From Histomonas meleagridis (lineage: Eukaryota; Parabasalia; Tritrichomonadida; Dientamoebidae), in contig WSYJ01000052.1 in NCBI GenBank assembly GCA_020186115.1, forward strand, positions 186,001 through 250,000: DNA of 64,000 bases, in the 5' to 3' direction. The notes under the pieces are model-generated. The model ran no database searches, was not told the DNA's origin, and saw nothing but the letters and a program-made list of their open reading frames with translations. The translations under genes were made by a program, and so were the position numbers. How positions within the stretch are numbered: the first letter of the stretch is position 1; the number at the start of each line of letters is the position of its first letter. Positions 10,199-20,474 of this stretch are shown here, piece by piece.

Positions 10199-13100
10199 AT
10201 GAAAGAACCAACGGAAGCAGAACTTGAGCTTATTTATAAAAAATATCAAACAATTGTTGAAAACAAGCTCAGTTCTTCAACTTCTGTTAATTTGTTAAAA
10301 TATATTAAATTTTTAAATTCAAATTCCATTAATAAATTTCGTGATTTCAGGGAAAATTTCTTAAATCAATTTATTAATCCATGTAAAATCCCAAAATCAA
10401 TTTCAAAAACTGATGAAGTTTTATCATATTTTAAAGAAATCCCAGATATTAATTCCAAAAAATCATTTCAATTATTTTTTACAAAAGAAATTGGAAGATG
10501 CAAAAGAATTCGTAATAAAGTTCTTTCAAGATGTCAAGAAACCAATTTTCTTAATAATTCCAAATTTTATTCTAAATTTGATCATTCTATAACATCACAT
10601 ATTAACTCATGTGAAGAAGGGCTCAATCGCTTAAGTTCTTCTTCTGTTTTGCTTCGACTTAAAACATTTTTTCATCAACATCAAAGGAATGATTTCCTAA
10701 CAAGAATTTTCAGAAGAATTAAACGTATACCGCTGACATCCATTCAAAAAGTTCATGAAACCGCATTTGAATTAATTCAGCAATCATTTAAATCTGATAA
10801 TAATATTCCATATATAATATCAGATGAAAATGTATTAGATCAAGAATTACTTAAATTATCAACCAAATTTTCTATTAATTTTGATACATCTACAAATAAT
10901 GGGCAATATTTTCTATATAATTGTACGAAAGCATTTAAAAACATTTCTAACAAAACCAATTTTTTTAATTTATCTGTAAAGGATTTAATCACAATCAATA
11001 AAAGCAATTATTCGATATTTGAACTTCTTCAACACTCAATAAATTTGGACATAACTAAAGATTTAACATTAAATAAAATATTTACTAATTTAATCAACAT
11101 GAACAAAGATGATGTTTTAAGTTATATTGATTTCAAAAACATATCAATAAGTAAATTACCAGAGTTTAAAGTAATTTCATTATATTTATTACGATTTTTA
11201 CATATTAAATTATTAAATAATTTTATTTTATTACAAATAAATTATATCGAAAATGTTCGATATTCATTAACACATATTAATAATAAACATCGAATTAAAA
11301 GATTAGAAACATATCCACAAATAAATGAAATTATAGATAATGAAACTAATGAAACATTCTTATATAATTCGACAAAAATTATTTATGAACAAGTTATAGA
11401 ACAATTAATATTAATTGGGTCATATTACATAAGGAAATATGAAGAAAATAACTTAACGAATAGTAATGAAATCGACAAAATAAAAATAATTGAAAAGTTA
11501 TTAAAATATCAATTTTTATATTTAGAAACGAAATGTAAATTAATAAATGTATTATATGAAATATGTGAACATAAAGATAATAACAAGAACAAAGAAATTA
11601 TTGAAAATATTATAAACGAAAAACCAAATTTTAATTTACCAATTTATAACTTCTTTGATTCACCATTTAAACTTTTAATAAAATTAATGAAACATAAATA
11701 TAAAACAATTCAACTATTAATGAATTCACAAATATTATATGAAAGAAATTTATCATTAACAAATGGAAATGAAATTCCTTTATTTGATTGTCCGTATAAA
11801 AATTTCCCAATTAATATATTCGAAGTTTATGAATCATTAACGAAAATATTAAAAATATTTGAAATAACTTCAAATGTTTCATTAGGAATTTGTGCAATTT
11901 CAAATATAAAAGAATTTAAATATTATAATTATATCGAATTAAGTATATACAAAGAAATAATTTCAATAAAATCAAATAACATTTTCGAATTTAATTATAA
12001 TTTTAACTTTAAACTTTCGGATTCATTAAATTCGTTGTTTATTTCGAATTATTTTAATTTAATCAACGACTTAAATGAAGAAAATGATTTAAATAGAATT
12101 TTATCTGTCGAAAAGTTTTTGTTTTTATTAAATCATTTAAAGAAATTAATATTCGAAACTGATTTATTACAAAAAATATATTTTGAGCAATGTGATTTCA
12201 TAGGAATAACTGAGAAAAATTATAATTTTAAAGCATTTAATCAAAATGAGAATATAAATGAATTAAATGAATTTGATGTTTTAGATTTTTCTTATTTAAA
12301 ATTCGAAAATATAAAAATAAATTTTTGTGATATGAATTTCATTAAAGAAATTATAAGAAAAAATGATTTTTCTTTAATGAATAAATTAATACAAACACAA
12401 AAATTACAAAATATAATATTAGAAACATCGATAAATTTTAATAATTTTTTTGTTTTGACAAATTTTTTTGTAAATTATTTTGAACTTACAAATGATTCAA
12501 CAATATTTTTAACAAGTTATAATCAAATTCATGATGAAAAATCATTAAAACATTATATCGCTAATAAAATATTTTATCAATCGAATACATTATATGAAGA
12601 TAATCAAAAAATACAAAATAATAAAAATTTATATTTTTTAAATATATTTAACATCGAATCGAAAACAAGAACAATATTAAGGATTCATTCTAAACAAAAG
12701 AATATTATTAATGATGAATTATATGAGTTATATCTTAATGAAATTTTTGAATCTTTTTTAACTTTTTTATATCGTTTTGAAATTTCTGTGATTTTTAATT
12801 TAGAAAGACAACAATTATTAAAGAATTCCTTAATGAATATATATATTTTAGGTCCGAATTCGAATAATAATATAATAAATGAGAACGGTGAATTCGAATA
12901 TTATTTTTATGTGCCAAATTGGATTGAGTGTTATGAAATTGTATCCAAAAGTCCAATAACAAAACAATTAATAATATTAAAAAATCTTTTAAAGTTTGTG
13001 AAATCAAGATTTCATATATATAATATGATTCGATTTGAGTTTTCTTTATCACAACGAATACAAACGATTTTTTTAGATTTATATAATGAGAATTTTCATT

Positions 13101-15331
13101 TTAATACTTCGAAATTCCAAATTTTGTTTTCTGATTTAAATAATTTAAATAAAAATGATGTTGAAAATGTAATAAATTATATAAATGAAAAAGAAAAATT
13201 TTATTTTTATCGAATATTATATTCAATATTAAATTGTCTTGAAACATTTTTTTTAACAAATAATATAATTGATCCATTATTTGATGAGAAACTTAAAAAT
13301 TTATATAAACAAATTCATATGAAACATGAGAATAATAAATATATAATAACTAATAAAAGATATATATTAAATTGGGAAACTAAATTTTTTTATGAATCAA
13401 ATGAAAATGATCGAAATGAGTTATTAATACGAATGAAAATGTTTGATTTATTAAATATAAATTTTTTACAATTATTAATATCACAAATACATTTAAAATT
13501 TGTATATTTTTTATTACTTGAAAATATGAATATAAAACAAATTAATGTTTTAAGTTCTATTTCATTAATAAATAATGAAATATATAAAAAACATTTAAAT
13601 ATTTTCGATAATGAAATAATAAAAAAAGTTAATAAAAGTTTAGTACCGAAAGATGAATCACCAACGAAATCAATGAAATTAATAAATGATCAAAAATTTA
13701 ATCAAGTAACATATGATATACTTCATAATTCGATTGATATATTATTAATTAATGCACAAATTAAATCTATAAAACAAAAAATTGATGAAATTAATAAATT
13801 AAATTTAGAAATTGAGAAATCAGAAAAAATTAATTTTGAAAATAATATAATTAAAATAAATTCAAATTTTGTACCATTAAATAATTTAAATATTATAGTG
13901 CCTAATCAAATTAGTGACCAATTTAATCAAGAAATGAATTATAATAAAATGATAATAATCGAAACAATTTCCAAAATTCTACAAAATAAAAATTTAAATA
14001 AACTTCAGAATGATTTCAAAAGTATTTCAAATTTGTTAACAAAATTTATAAACATTTCAATTTCTAAACAGAATTTTTCTTGGAAACAAAACATATATAA
14101 AATCAATTTTATGATAAATAAAAACAACGAAAAAATTAATACCTTAGGTGTTATTGCGAATTACCATAAATTAAAACTTCAACAACAAAATGAATCAGAA
14201 ATTATCTACAAACTGAACGATAGATTAATTCTGTCAAATTCTATTCGTTCAAAATTGAATATGATTAGAAGAAAACGTTTAAATAAAGAATTGAAAATTG
14301 AAAAGGCAATTAAAAATGAATTTGGGCAGTTAATAAGCGATTTAAAAAATTCTATAAATTCATTTAAAAATTTGAAATGGAAATTCGAAACTAAGGAGAA
14401 CGTTTATGAATTGATTCAAAATAAAATTAACGTAACAAAAACTTTTATAAATCAAAATCCGAAAGAAATTGATACATTACTTAAATCTAATTTTAATATT
14501 AAATTAAACGGAACATTTTTTGAAGAAATATCAAAAAAGAATAATGAAATGTTAAAACAAATTTTATTGATTAGAATTTTTAATTTATTTTCGAAAGTTA
14601 CAATAAAAAGAAAATATGAAAATGAAATGTCTGAAATGTATGAAGAAATAAAACAATTAAACTCTGAGTTATTAGAACAGAAAATAAATTTCAAAGAAAT
14701 CGAAAACAAAAACAAAACAAAAAATTTAAATTTATATTATAACTTAAGCGAATTACAAATAGAAATTAACAAATTAAATAAAAAATTGGAAGAAGAAAAA
14801 AATGAAAATATTAAATTAATTCATTGGAAAGCTGCACATTTAAAAGATACCGAAATTTTAAAAAATAAAATAAATGAATTAAAAGGTGTCGATGATATAA
14901 ACATCGGCAATTTATTAATAAAACTCGATAGTGCATATACAGAACTTCAAGAAATTAAAAAATATGAAAATGAAATTAACGAAATTTTGAATGACGATAA
15001 CAATAAAACATTGAAAACTTGGGAGAAAACTCAAAAAGTCAAAAAAGTGACAGAAATGGAAAAATTAAAATTATTAAATATAACAAAAAATAATAATGAA
15101 ACTCAACCAAATTTTGGTCTGATACAAAACTTAAAAACAGAGAATTTGAATTTAATTGAAGAAAATAAAAAAATTTTATCAAAAATTAATGAATTAGAAT
15201 CATCAAGAAATAAAAAATCGGAAGCAATGAAAATGTTAATGGAACAAACAATTAATCAAAAGCCACCTTCATTAAGACAAAGACAAATAAAACTTAATAA
15301 AATTGTCAAACCAAATTTTCATAAAAAATAA
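10199..15331 (+). CDS. large coiled-coil protein, unknown function
   Basis: 1710 residues, extremely rich in Asn, Ile, Lys, Leu and Glu, with no signal peptide or membrane segment. The first 200 residues contain a basic region (FLTRIFRRIKRIPLTS). The middle is predicted helical. The last 350 residues are heptad-like coiled coil (for example EMYEEIKQLNSELLEQK and LQIEINKLNKKLEEEK), ending in a basic tail. The organisation suggests a cytoskeletal or flagellar/basal-body scaffold. Resemblance to CCDC162-like axonemal proteins was considered, but no diagnostic motif was found. The ATG at 10199 follows a short leader, and ATAAAAAAAT overlaps the stop. It shares a 65-base divergent promoter with the phosphatase gene. 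Confidence 0.75.
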   Translation: MKEPTEAELELIYKKYQTIVENKLSSSTSVNLLKYIKFLNSNSINKFRDFRENFLNQFINPCKIPKSISKTDEVLSYFKEIPDINSKKSFQLFFTKEIGRCKRIRNKVLSRCQETNFLNNSKFYSKFDHSITSHINSCEEGLNRLSSSSVLLRLKTFFHQHQRNDFLTRIFRRIKRIPLTSIQKVHETAFELIQQSFKSDNNIPYIISDENVLDQELLKLSTKFSINFDTSTNNGQYFLYNCTKAFKNISNKTNFFNLSVKDLITINKSNYSIFELLQHSINLDITKDLTLNKIFTNLINMNKDDVLSYIDFKNISISKLPEFKVISLYLLRFLHIKLLNNFILLQINYIENVRYSLTHINNKHRIKRLETYPQINEIIDNETNETFLYNSTKIIYEQVIEQLILIGSYYIRKYEENNLTNSNEIDKIKIIEKLLKYQFLYLETKCKLINVLYEICEHKDNNKNKEIIENIINEKPNFNLPIYNFFDSPFKLLIKLMKHKYKTIQLLMNSQILYERNLSLTNGNEIPLFDCPYKNFPINIFEVYESLTKILKIFEITSNVSLGICAISNIKEFKYYNYIELSIYKEIISIKSNNIFEFNYNFNFKLSDSLNSLFISNYFNLINDLNEENDLNRILSVEKFLFLLNHLKKLIFETDLLQKIYFEQCDFIGITEKNYNFKAFNQNENINELNEFDVLDFSYLKFENIKINFCDMNFIKEIIRKNDFSLMNKLIQTQKLQNIILETSINFNNFFVLTNFFVNYFELTNDSTIFLTSYNQIHDEKSLKHYIANKIFYQSNTLYEDNQKIQNNKNLYFLNIFNIESKTRTILRIHSKQKNIINDELYELYLNEIFESFLTFLYRFEISVIFNLERQQLLKNSLMNIYILGPNSNNNIINENGEFEYYFYVPNWIECYEIVSKSPITKQLIILKNLLKFVKSRFHIYNMIRFEFSLSQRIQTIFLDLYNENFHFNTSKFQILFSDLNNLNKNDVENVINYINEKEKFYFYRILYSILNCLETFFLTNNIIDPLFDEKLKNLYKQIHMKHENNKYIITNKRYILNWETKFFYESNENDRNELLIRMKMFDLLNINFLQLLISQIHLKFVYFLLLENMNIKQINVLSSISLINNEIYKKHLNIFDNEIIKKVNKSLVPKDESPTKSMKLINDQKFNQVTYDILHNSIDILLINAQIKSIKQKIDEINKLNLEIEKSEKINFENNIIKINSNFVPLNNLNIIVPNQISDQFNQEMNYNKMIIIETISKILQNKNLNKLQNDFKSISNLLTKFINISISKQNFSWKQNIYKINFMINKNNEKINTLGVIANYHKLKLQQQNESEIIYKLNDRLILSNSIRSKLNMIRRKRLNKELKIEKAIKNEFGQLISDLKNSINSFKNLKWKFETKENVYELIQNKINVTKTFINQNPKEIDTLLKSNFNIKLNGTFFEEISKKNNEMLKQILLIRIFNLFSKVTIKRKYENEMSEMYEEIKQLNSELLEQKINFKEIENKNKTKNLNLYYNLSELQIEINKLNKKLEEEKNENIKLIHWKAAHLKDTEILKNKINELKGVDDINIGNLLIKLDSAYTELQEIKKYENEINEILNDDNNKTLKTWEKTQKVKKVTEMEKLKLLNITKNNNETQPNFGLIQNLKTENLNLIEENKKILSKINELESSRNKKSEAMKMLMEQTINQKPPSLRQRQIKLNKIVKPNFHKK

Positions 15332-15568
15332 AAAAATGTTGTAAACATTGAAAAAGTCGCATCATTAAATAGAAATTTCTATCGGCATATTATGTCTTTT
15401 AAAACACAAAAAAACATTTTGTTTATATATTAAATAATATCTTTTAAAAAAAAAATATTTTTTTAATTTTATGCTATTGTTTATATAATACTGATGAAAT
15501 TGATAGACCGAATTTGTTCAATTAATTTCAAGTGTATTGCGTAACAATTGCCAGGAAAGAATATTTTA

Positions 15569-16093
15569 TCATTTCGCAGAATAAACAGTTGAAAAGTTTA
15601 TGGAAGGGAGATTTCCTCGTCCAATAATATCAAAACATTGTGGTGGAGCTTTGTCAGCGCCAAACAATGCTGGCGAAAATTCTCGCTGAAGTACTTGCTC
15701 TGGCTGCTGTTGTGGTCGTTGTTGAGTTTGTGGTTGTTGTATTTTTTGAGTATTTGAAACATTTTGTGTTTTGGCAGCTTTTGTAACCTTCGGTTTTGGT
15801 GGGTTTGTCCATTGATTTTGGCCATCTATATATTGTTGGTATAACTTGGCTTGTTGTTGACTTTGAATCATCTGCTCTTTACTATAAACTTGTGGGTGGA
15901 TAAACTCTATATTTTGTCGCTGAGGGTATGGTTGTGGAATTGCTACCCATTGAATCATTTGTTGTTGATATGGAATATAATAGCCAACTTGATCATAAGG
16001 GATTAGTGTAGGATTGGCATTTCCAGCAACCAATCCTTGCATTTGAGGTTGATTTACCATGTTAAAATTCATAACTTGGTTTCCCATGTTCAT
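15569..16093 (-). CDS. Gln/Pro-rich small protein, copy 1 of a paralogous pair
   Basis: 174 residues. The N-terminal half contains YDQVGYYIPYQQQMIQWVAI. The middle is a Gln/Pro-rich linker, and the C terminus is highly conserved: ALFGADK, then CFDIIGRGNLPS, then INFSTVYS. The gene at 30095-30631 has the same plan and the same tail, so the two are paralogues. No family is recognised. The conserved tail after a disordered linker suggests a short linear binding motif. It lies head-to-head with kinase copy 1 (starts 873 bases apart), and the paralogue lies head-to-head with kinase copy 2, so the pair was duplicated as a unit. Confidence 0.7.
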   Translation of the reverse strand: MNMGNQVMNFNMVNQPQMQGLVAGNANPTLIPYDQVGYYIPYQQQMIQWVAIPQPYPQRQNIEFIHPQVYSKEQMIQSQQQAKLYQQYIDGQNQWTNPPKPKVTKAAKTQNVSNTQKIQQPQTQQRPQQQPEQVLQREFSPALFGADKAPPQCFDIIGRGNLPSINFSTVYSAK

Positions 16094-16966
16094 GATTTGT
16101 TATGATGGCAAAAACTTTTTGTGAGCCAATATTCTGAACAGCACTGATCATTTTTCAAATATTTTCTATGATTATAGAAAATTCTGTAGTAATTGAGTGC
16201 TGGTTTTTGGTTTTGGTAAAAAACCGTTATTTTGACCACTTTTTGCAAAGCGAGTCCGATAAAGTATCGTGCGTTTAAATTCAAATCATGTTTGGCCAAT
16301 CGTATGAGATGATTCATGATAAAAATCATCTATAAAATTTAATTTTAATAACCCTTTATTATTTTAAAATAGAAAATTATTACTTTCAAAATATATATGT
16401 GTATTTTAATCATGGCCATTAATTGTTTCATCCTGATTTGAAGAAACATTATTTTAGGATAATTTTTCTTAACGAAAATTCCAAAGCCATTCTTTGCAGC
16501 AATTCGTTAAGCACATATTTCCTCATTGTTCAAACACTTAATAACAATAGCGATTGTCGTCCTTTTTAGTTTAAACTTTCATATCAATTTCTACTAAAAT
16601 ACATCTCTTGTGTTTGCGTATGGTTTTCTAAGAATTCTATCAGATAATTCTTTTCAGATCTGATAATTTATAATTTTTCGTGATAATGAGGAAATTTGTG
16701 AATGTAATAGACATATATTTCTTATGAATAGTTGATGGAATATATGTCGTGCTTTTTGATTTTTTAATTTAAAAATAATGGTAAAGCTTGGAAATGACCG
16801 TTAAAAGGAATTCGACACTTTACTCAAGCACATTTTGAACGTAACCGTCACACTCCAAAAAGTTCACGCGAAATAAAGTGGTTTCTTTCTTAAATTTCAG
16901 TATACACAGATTTTCTTCTCACAAAACAAAAAAAATGTGAATAAACCGTTAACTATCGGGCAGATA
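16094..16966. other. divergent intergenic region between Q/P-rich gene and kinase copy 1
   Basis: 873 bases between two divergent genes. It contains several MYB-like ACCGTT/AACCGT elements (about 16797-16804, 16843-16850 and 16944-16952) and a CCAAAAAGTTCA box near 16855. A 79-codon open frame at its left end (minus) shows no coding features. Apart from the AACCGTTAA next to the kinase ATG, it does not align by eye with the equivalent region of the second copy. Confidence 0.5.
16944..16952 (+). promoter_or_regulatory. MYB-type element AACCGTTAA before kinase copy 1
   Basis: AACCGTTAA ends 14 bases before the ATG at 16967. The same nine bases sit 16 bases before the ATG of the inverted copy at 29440, although the surrounding sequence differs. 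In Trichomonas vaginalis a MYB-recognition element is an established core-promoter motif; the same role here is inferred. Confidence 0.6.
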
Positions 16967-18288
16967 ATGAGCACGCAAGAGGGAGTCATCAAACAAGGCT
17001 ATGCAGGCAAACTTGGTGGTATTTTCAAAACATTTAGAAAGCGGTGGTTTGTTCTCCAAGGAGAAGAACTTAAATATTACAAGAAACCAGGTCATCGAGT
17101 TGTTGGGTTCATTAACATCAAAGAAGCAGAAGAATTAGGGATTGATCCTAAAAGCAAACATCAAAATGGTATATTTATACGCGAAATCAAACGAGTTCAT
17201 AACATTCTTTATTCCACACCACAAGAAGCGCAAGAATGGTTAAAAGCATTAACAATAGTTAAACAAGGTGTTAAAAAAGCAGATGTTAAAATCACAGATT
17301 TTACTGTTCTTAAAGTTATTGGACGAGGAGCTTATGGTAAAGTTCAATTAGTTCGACATAATGGTGATGGCCAAATATATGCGTTAAAATCATTATCGAA
17401 ACGTCTTTTAGCACAATATGATCTTATTGGTCGTACATTAACAGAAAGGAACACGTTAATTACAGCCAACCATCCATTCATCACGTCAGCGCGTTATTCA
17501 TTTCAATCAGACACCAAATTATTTTTTAGCGTTAGAATATGTTCCCGGTGGAGAACTCTTTGCGCGACTTCGCGAAGAACGAAAATTTCCAGAGCATCGT
17601 GTTAAACTTTATGTTGCTCAGTTAACACTTGCGATTGGATATTTACATTCTATTGGTATTATCCATCGAGATCTTAAGCCAGAGAACATCTTAGTTGACA
17701 AAGATGGATATCTTAAGATTACAGATTTTGGTCTTGTTAAAGAGAAGATGAACGATAGTAATGCCAAGACGAGCACATTCTGCGGCACACCAGACTACAT
17801 TGCGCCAGAGATGATTCTTTCCAAGCCATACAACAAGTCAGTTGACTGGTGGTCGATGGGTATTCTTACTTACGAAATGTTATATGGCTATCCTCCATTT
17901 TACAATTCGAACACCAATGCGATGTATCGTGCGATATTAAATGATCCATTGGAATTTCCGAAAGGCGGTACAACGTACGCGAAGGACTTCATCAGCCAAC
18001 TTCTTAATCGAGACCCAGAGAAAAAGACTTGGCTCAGGCCCGACAGAAGTCGAAGAGATCAAAATGCATCCGTTCTTTTCAGACGTTGACTGGAAACAAC
18101 TTCTTCTGAAGGCGATTCCAATGGAGTGGAAACCAGACTTGAGCAGCACAACAGACACGTCGCAGTTCGACAAGGAGTTCACAGAGGAACAGCCAGTTGT
18201 GTCGTATGAAAACCCAGACTTAATCAGCTCAGAAACACAGAAAATGTTGGAAGGATTCACAATGGAGAACACAAATGTTATTGACTAA
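16967..18288 (+). pseudogene. PH-domain AGC (AKT-like) protein kinase, copy 1, two frameshifts
   Basis: Collinear and almost identical with the intact kinase at 28121-29440 (minus). The ATG at 16967 begins MSTQEGVIKQ. An N-terminal PH domain is followed by the kinase domain: GRGAYGKV loop, [19 protein letters not shown] and the T-loop STFCGTPDYIAPE. Two single-base insertions break the frame: a run of six T at 17522-17527 (five in the other copy) and a run of five A at 18021-18025 (four in the other copy). The predicted product stops soon after the first, before the catalytic loop. Both lesions are homopolymer expansions and nothing else has decayed, so this is either a very young pseudogene or a sequencing error in an intact gene. 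Confidence 0.8.
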
Positions 18289-18344
18289 GGCGAATTTATT
18301 TAAATTTGGCGAACATCCAAACGAAATAAATAAAAAAATAAACG
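16967..18344 (+). repeat. inverted segmental repeat, left arm (kinase gene plus 3' flank)
   Basis: This 1378-base arm matches 28065-29440 on the opposite strand (1376 bases). In the parts I compared, it differs only by the two homopolymer bases and three synonymous third positions in codons 5-7 (16981, 16984, 16987). Identity begins at the ATG and ends 56 bases after the stop, just beyond an ATAAATAAAAAAATAAACG stretch. Confidence 0.85.
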
Positions 18345-18964
18345 GAACAAATAAACGAATTCTTTTGAGATAAACTAATAGAAAAATAACAAAAAGTGAA
18401 AAGTTTCCAACTTTGGACTTCCAAAACAGAATTAGCTTTAGTTTTAATGGGGTTCTCAATTTATTATAACATTTGCGATAAAGGAAAAACATTTTATTAT
18501 ACTTTTTAAAAAATAATTTGAGCATTTTTAATGTGAATTATAAATGTTATATCATTAAATGAGTTTCTGAAAAAGCCAATATTTATCAACACTATTTAGT
18601 TTTATCAATTTTTAGTTATGTTAGACAAAAAAAAATGATATACTTCTTGTAACAAATTAATTTGGATTTAAATTTAATTAAAGAGATATATATTTATGAC
18701 TAAATTAAAATGGGACATATTTTATAGTCGCAAGAGCTTATGTGTTGATAAATATTTTTTCAGCTAGTCATGAAATTGTAATTTACCAGCACATTTTCAT
18801 ATTTTATTACCATGCCTTCAAATATTTATACCCAACGATATTCCCCATCTTAAAGTTATTTAAACACATTCAAAGTTAAGATTTCCTATTTCTGGAATCA
18901 TCAAATTGAGTCGTAGATTTTGATTTGAAACTTTTTCAGAAAGTTTTAATCCGGCCAGCAGAAA
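18345..18964. other. gene-free stretch with ACTTTTTCA box
   Basis: AT-rich DNA between kinase copy 1 and the IBD-like gene. The only supported element is ACTTTTTCA at 18930-18938, 26 bases before the next ATG. A 98-codon frame on the minus strand (18229-18525) is antisense to the kinase 3' end and judged spurious. Confidence 0.45.
18930..18938 (+). promoter_or_regulatory. ACTTTTTCA initiator-like box
   Basis: ACTTTTTCA ends 26 bases before the ATG at 18965. The same or a near-identical box precedes the genes starting at 37895 (37920-37928), 23643 (23666-23676, ACTTTTTCTGA) and 24110 (24092-24101, ACTTTTTTCA). It contains the TCA core of the trichomonad initiator. The role is inferred. Confidence 0.45.
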
Positions 18965-20320
18965 ATGACCAGCACAGACGAAGAAAGAATTCAAAAAATT
19001 CGAACCCAGATATTTGGCGAAAAGCCAGACCCTAAAATGAAGTTTGCTGTGAAAGTTTGGAGAATTTTACAATATACATCAAATTCACCAGAAGATGTCG
19101 GAATTGTCGGTGCTTCTTGGTGTAAAGATGGTGTGCACTTTATTGCGCACACACAAATACTTGCAAATTTTTTGGCATTAAAACCAAATTCAATCAATAC
19201 AAATTTTCGAAAACATTACTTCAAAATTGAAGAAAGTAACTTCTACGAAATTATAGAAGAGTTCAAAGCCGTCCAACTTCCTGATACAAAAAATTGGAAT
19301 AAGAGAGTAAATTGTCAATTTAATTTCACGAAAGATTCAACAGAACAAGAGATTATGTCAATTCCAATCTGCAACAATATTCCAAAAATAGTAGAAATCA
19401 AACCAAAAAATAGTTTACTTCCACCAAATACATTAACATTACTTTTTGATAATGATGACATGCAAAGAGATGTACAAAACTTATTTTCCAAGGTATACGG
19501 TATGTCTGAATCATGGAAAATTCAATTTCTTGTACGTGCCACAGATGAATGGCTTATTTTTTCTTCATCAAATCTTGAGGTTGATTTTAAGCAATTTATT
19601 CAAGCAGTCATTGAAAAGACGAGGGATTTTAAGCAAACAATAAACTGGGAAGTTCTTGAACCAAATATTGTTGATCTATTACTTGGTAGTAATGGTTTAT
19701 CTCAACGATCTGATAAGGTAACGTTCCTTGATTTCCTCTCTTTTGAGCTTCGTTTTGGTTTTCTTGATCAAATTGCAGCCAGCGTAAATGAGATATGTGA
19801 TAAAAGTGACACTTCTGACGGTTTTAGTGAATTTGGTGACACTTTTCCGACATCTCAACTATCACAAAATTCATATTTCGATCAATATTTCTTTCAACAG
19901 TCCCAACATCCTTGCTTTGCGATATGGTTTTTCCCATCTAACGATCAAAACATGTCAGTAAGTTATATGAAAGAAAAAAATCTTAATTGGTTGCTTCGAA
20001 TGGCTTCAACGCATCCAAACTGTTTTACAATACAAGTTATGAAGCAAGACGAGATCGGAGATGAAGGACTTATTGCAACATATATAATGGTAGATCCATT
20101 AGCAGATGAAAATGAAAGATTACTCGCAGAAACATCACAAGGAAGTTACACAAAAGCACGAAATTGGAAACAAATGATATCGGAATGCTTGAATTTGCAG
20201 TTCCCAGTGATGGCCGGACGACCATTGGAAAGAAAAAGCATGAAAAGAGTACCGGCAGACATTGTCGCAAACAACGAGGCAGAAAAGAAGAAGCCAGCGG
20301 TGTTCGATCTGGGATTTTAA
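18965..20320 (+). CDS. initiator-binding-domain-like protein
   Basis: 451 residues. Residues about 25-85 read as a trichomonad IBD-like winged helix: AVKVWRILQY, then VGASWCKDGVHFIAHTQIL, then a recognition-helix-like LKPNSINTNFRKHYF. This follows the pattern of IBD proteins (G-x-W, then a TRQL-type helix, then a helix with Ser/Asn-Ile/Leu-Asn and a terminal Phe/Tyr). The rest is a large C-terminal region of unknown type with a conserved-looking segment CFAIWFFPSN followed by SYMKEKNLNWLLRMA, and a basic tail (RPLERKSMKRVP). IBP39 of T. vaginalis binds the initiator and recruits RNA polymerase II through its C-terminal part. A nuclear DNA-binding role is inferred here. AATAAA lies at 20333-20338. 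Confidence 0.5.
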   Translation: MTSTDEERIQKIRTQIFGEKPDPKMKFAVKVWRILQYTSNSPEDVGIVGASWCKDGVHFIAHTQILANFLALKPNSINTNFRKHYFKIEESNFYEIIEEFKAVQLPDTKNWNKRVNCQFNFTKDSTEQEIMSIPICNNIPKIVEIKPKNSLLPPNTLTLLFDNDDMQRDVQNLFSKVYGMSESWKIQFLVRATDEWLIFSSSNLEVDFKQFIQAVIEKTRDFKQTINWEVLEPNIVDLLLGSNGLSQRSDKVTFLDFLSFELRFGFLDQIAASVNEICDKSDTSDGFSEFGDTFPTSQLSQNSYFDQYFFQQSQHPCFAIWFFPSNDQNMSVSYMKEKNLNWLLRMASTHPNCFTIQVMKQDEIGDEGLIATYIMVDPLADENERLLAETSQGSYTKARNWKQMISECLNLQFPVMAGRPLERKSMKRVPADIVANNEAEKKKPAVFDLGF

Positions 20321-20474
20321 AGATTATTTGGAAATAAATTGTGTTAAATAAAAAGAATCTTTGTAGTAATTATCGTAAGCATGATAAAATGGATGAGAAA
20401 TGATTCATTATAAAATAAATTTTCATTATCAAAGAAATAAATTGTCAATTTTCAAAAACATTATGATTTAGCAA

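Noticed and set aside
17500-18030. Intron or programmed frameshift in kinase copy 1
   Set aside because: The other copy is collinear with no insertion except single bases in two homopolymer runs. No trichomonad GTATGT...ACTAACACACAG intron signals were found.
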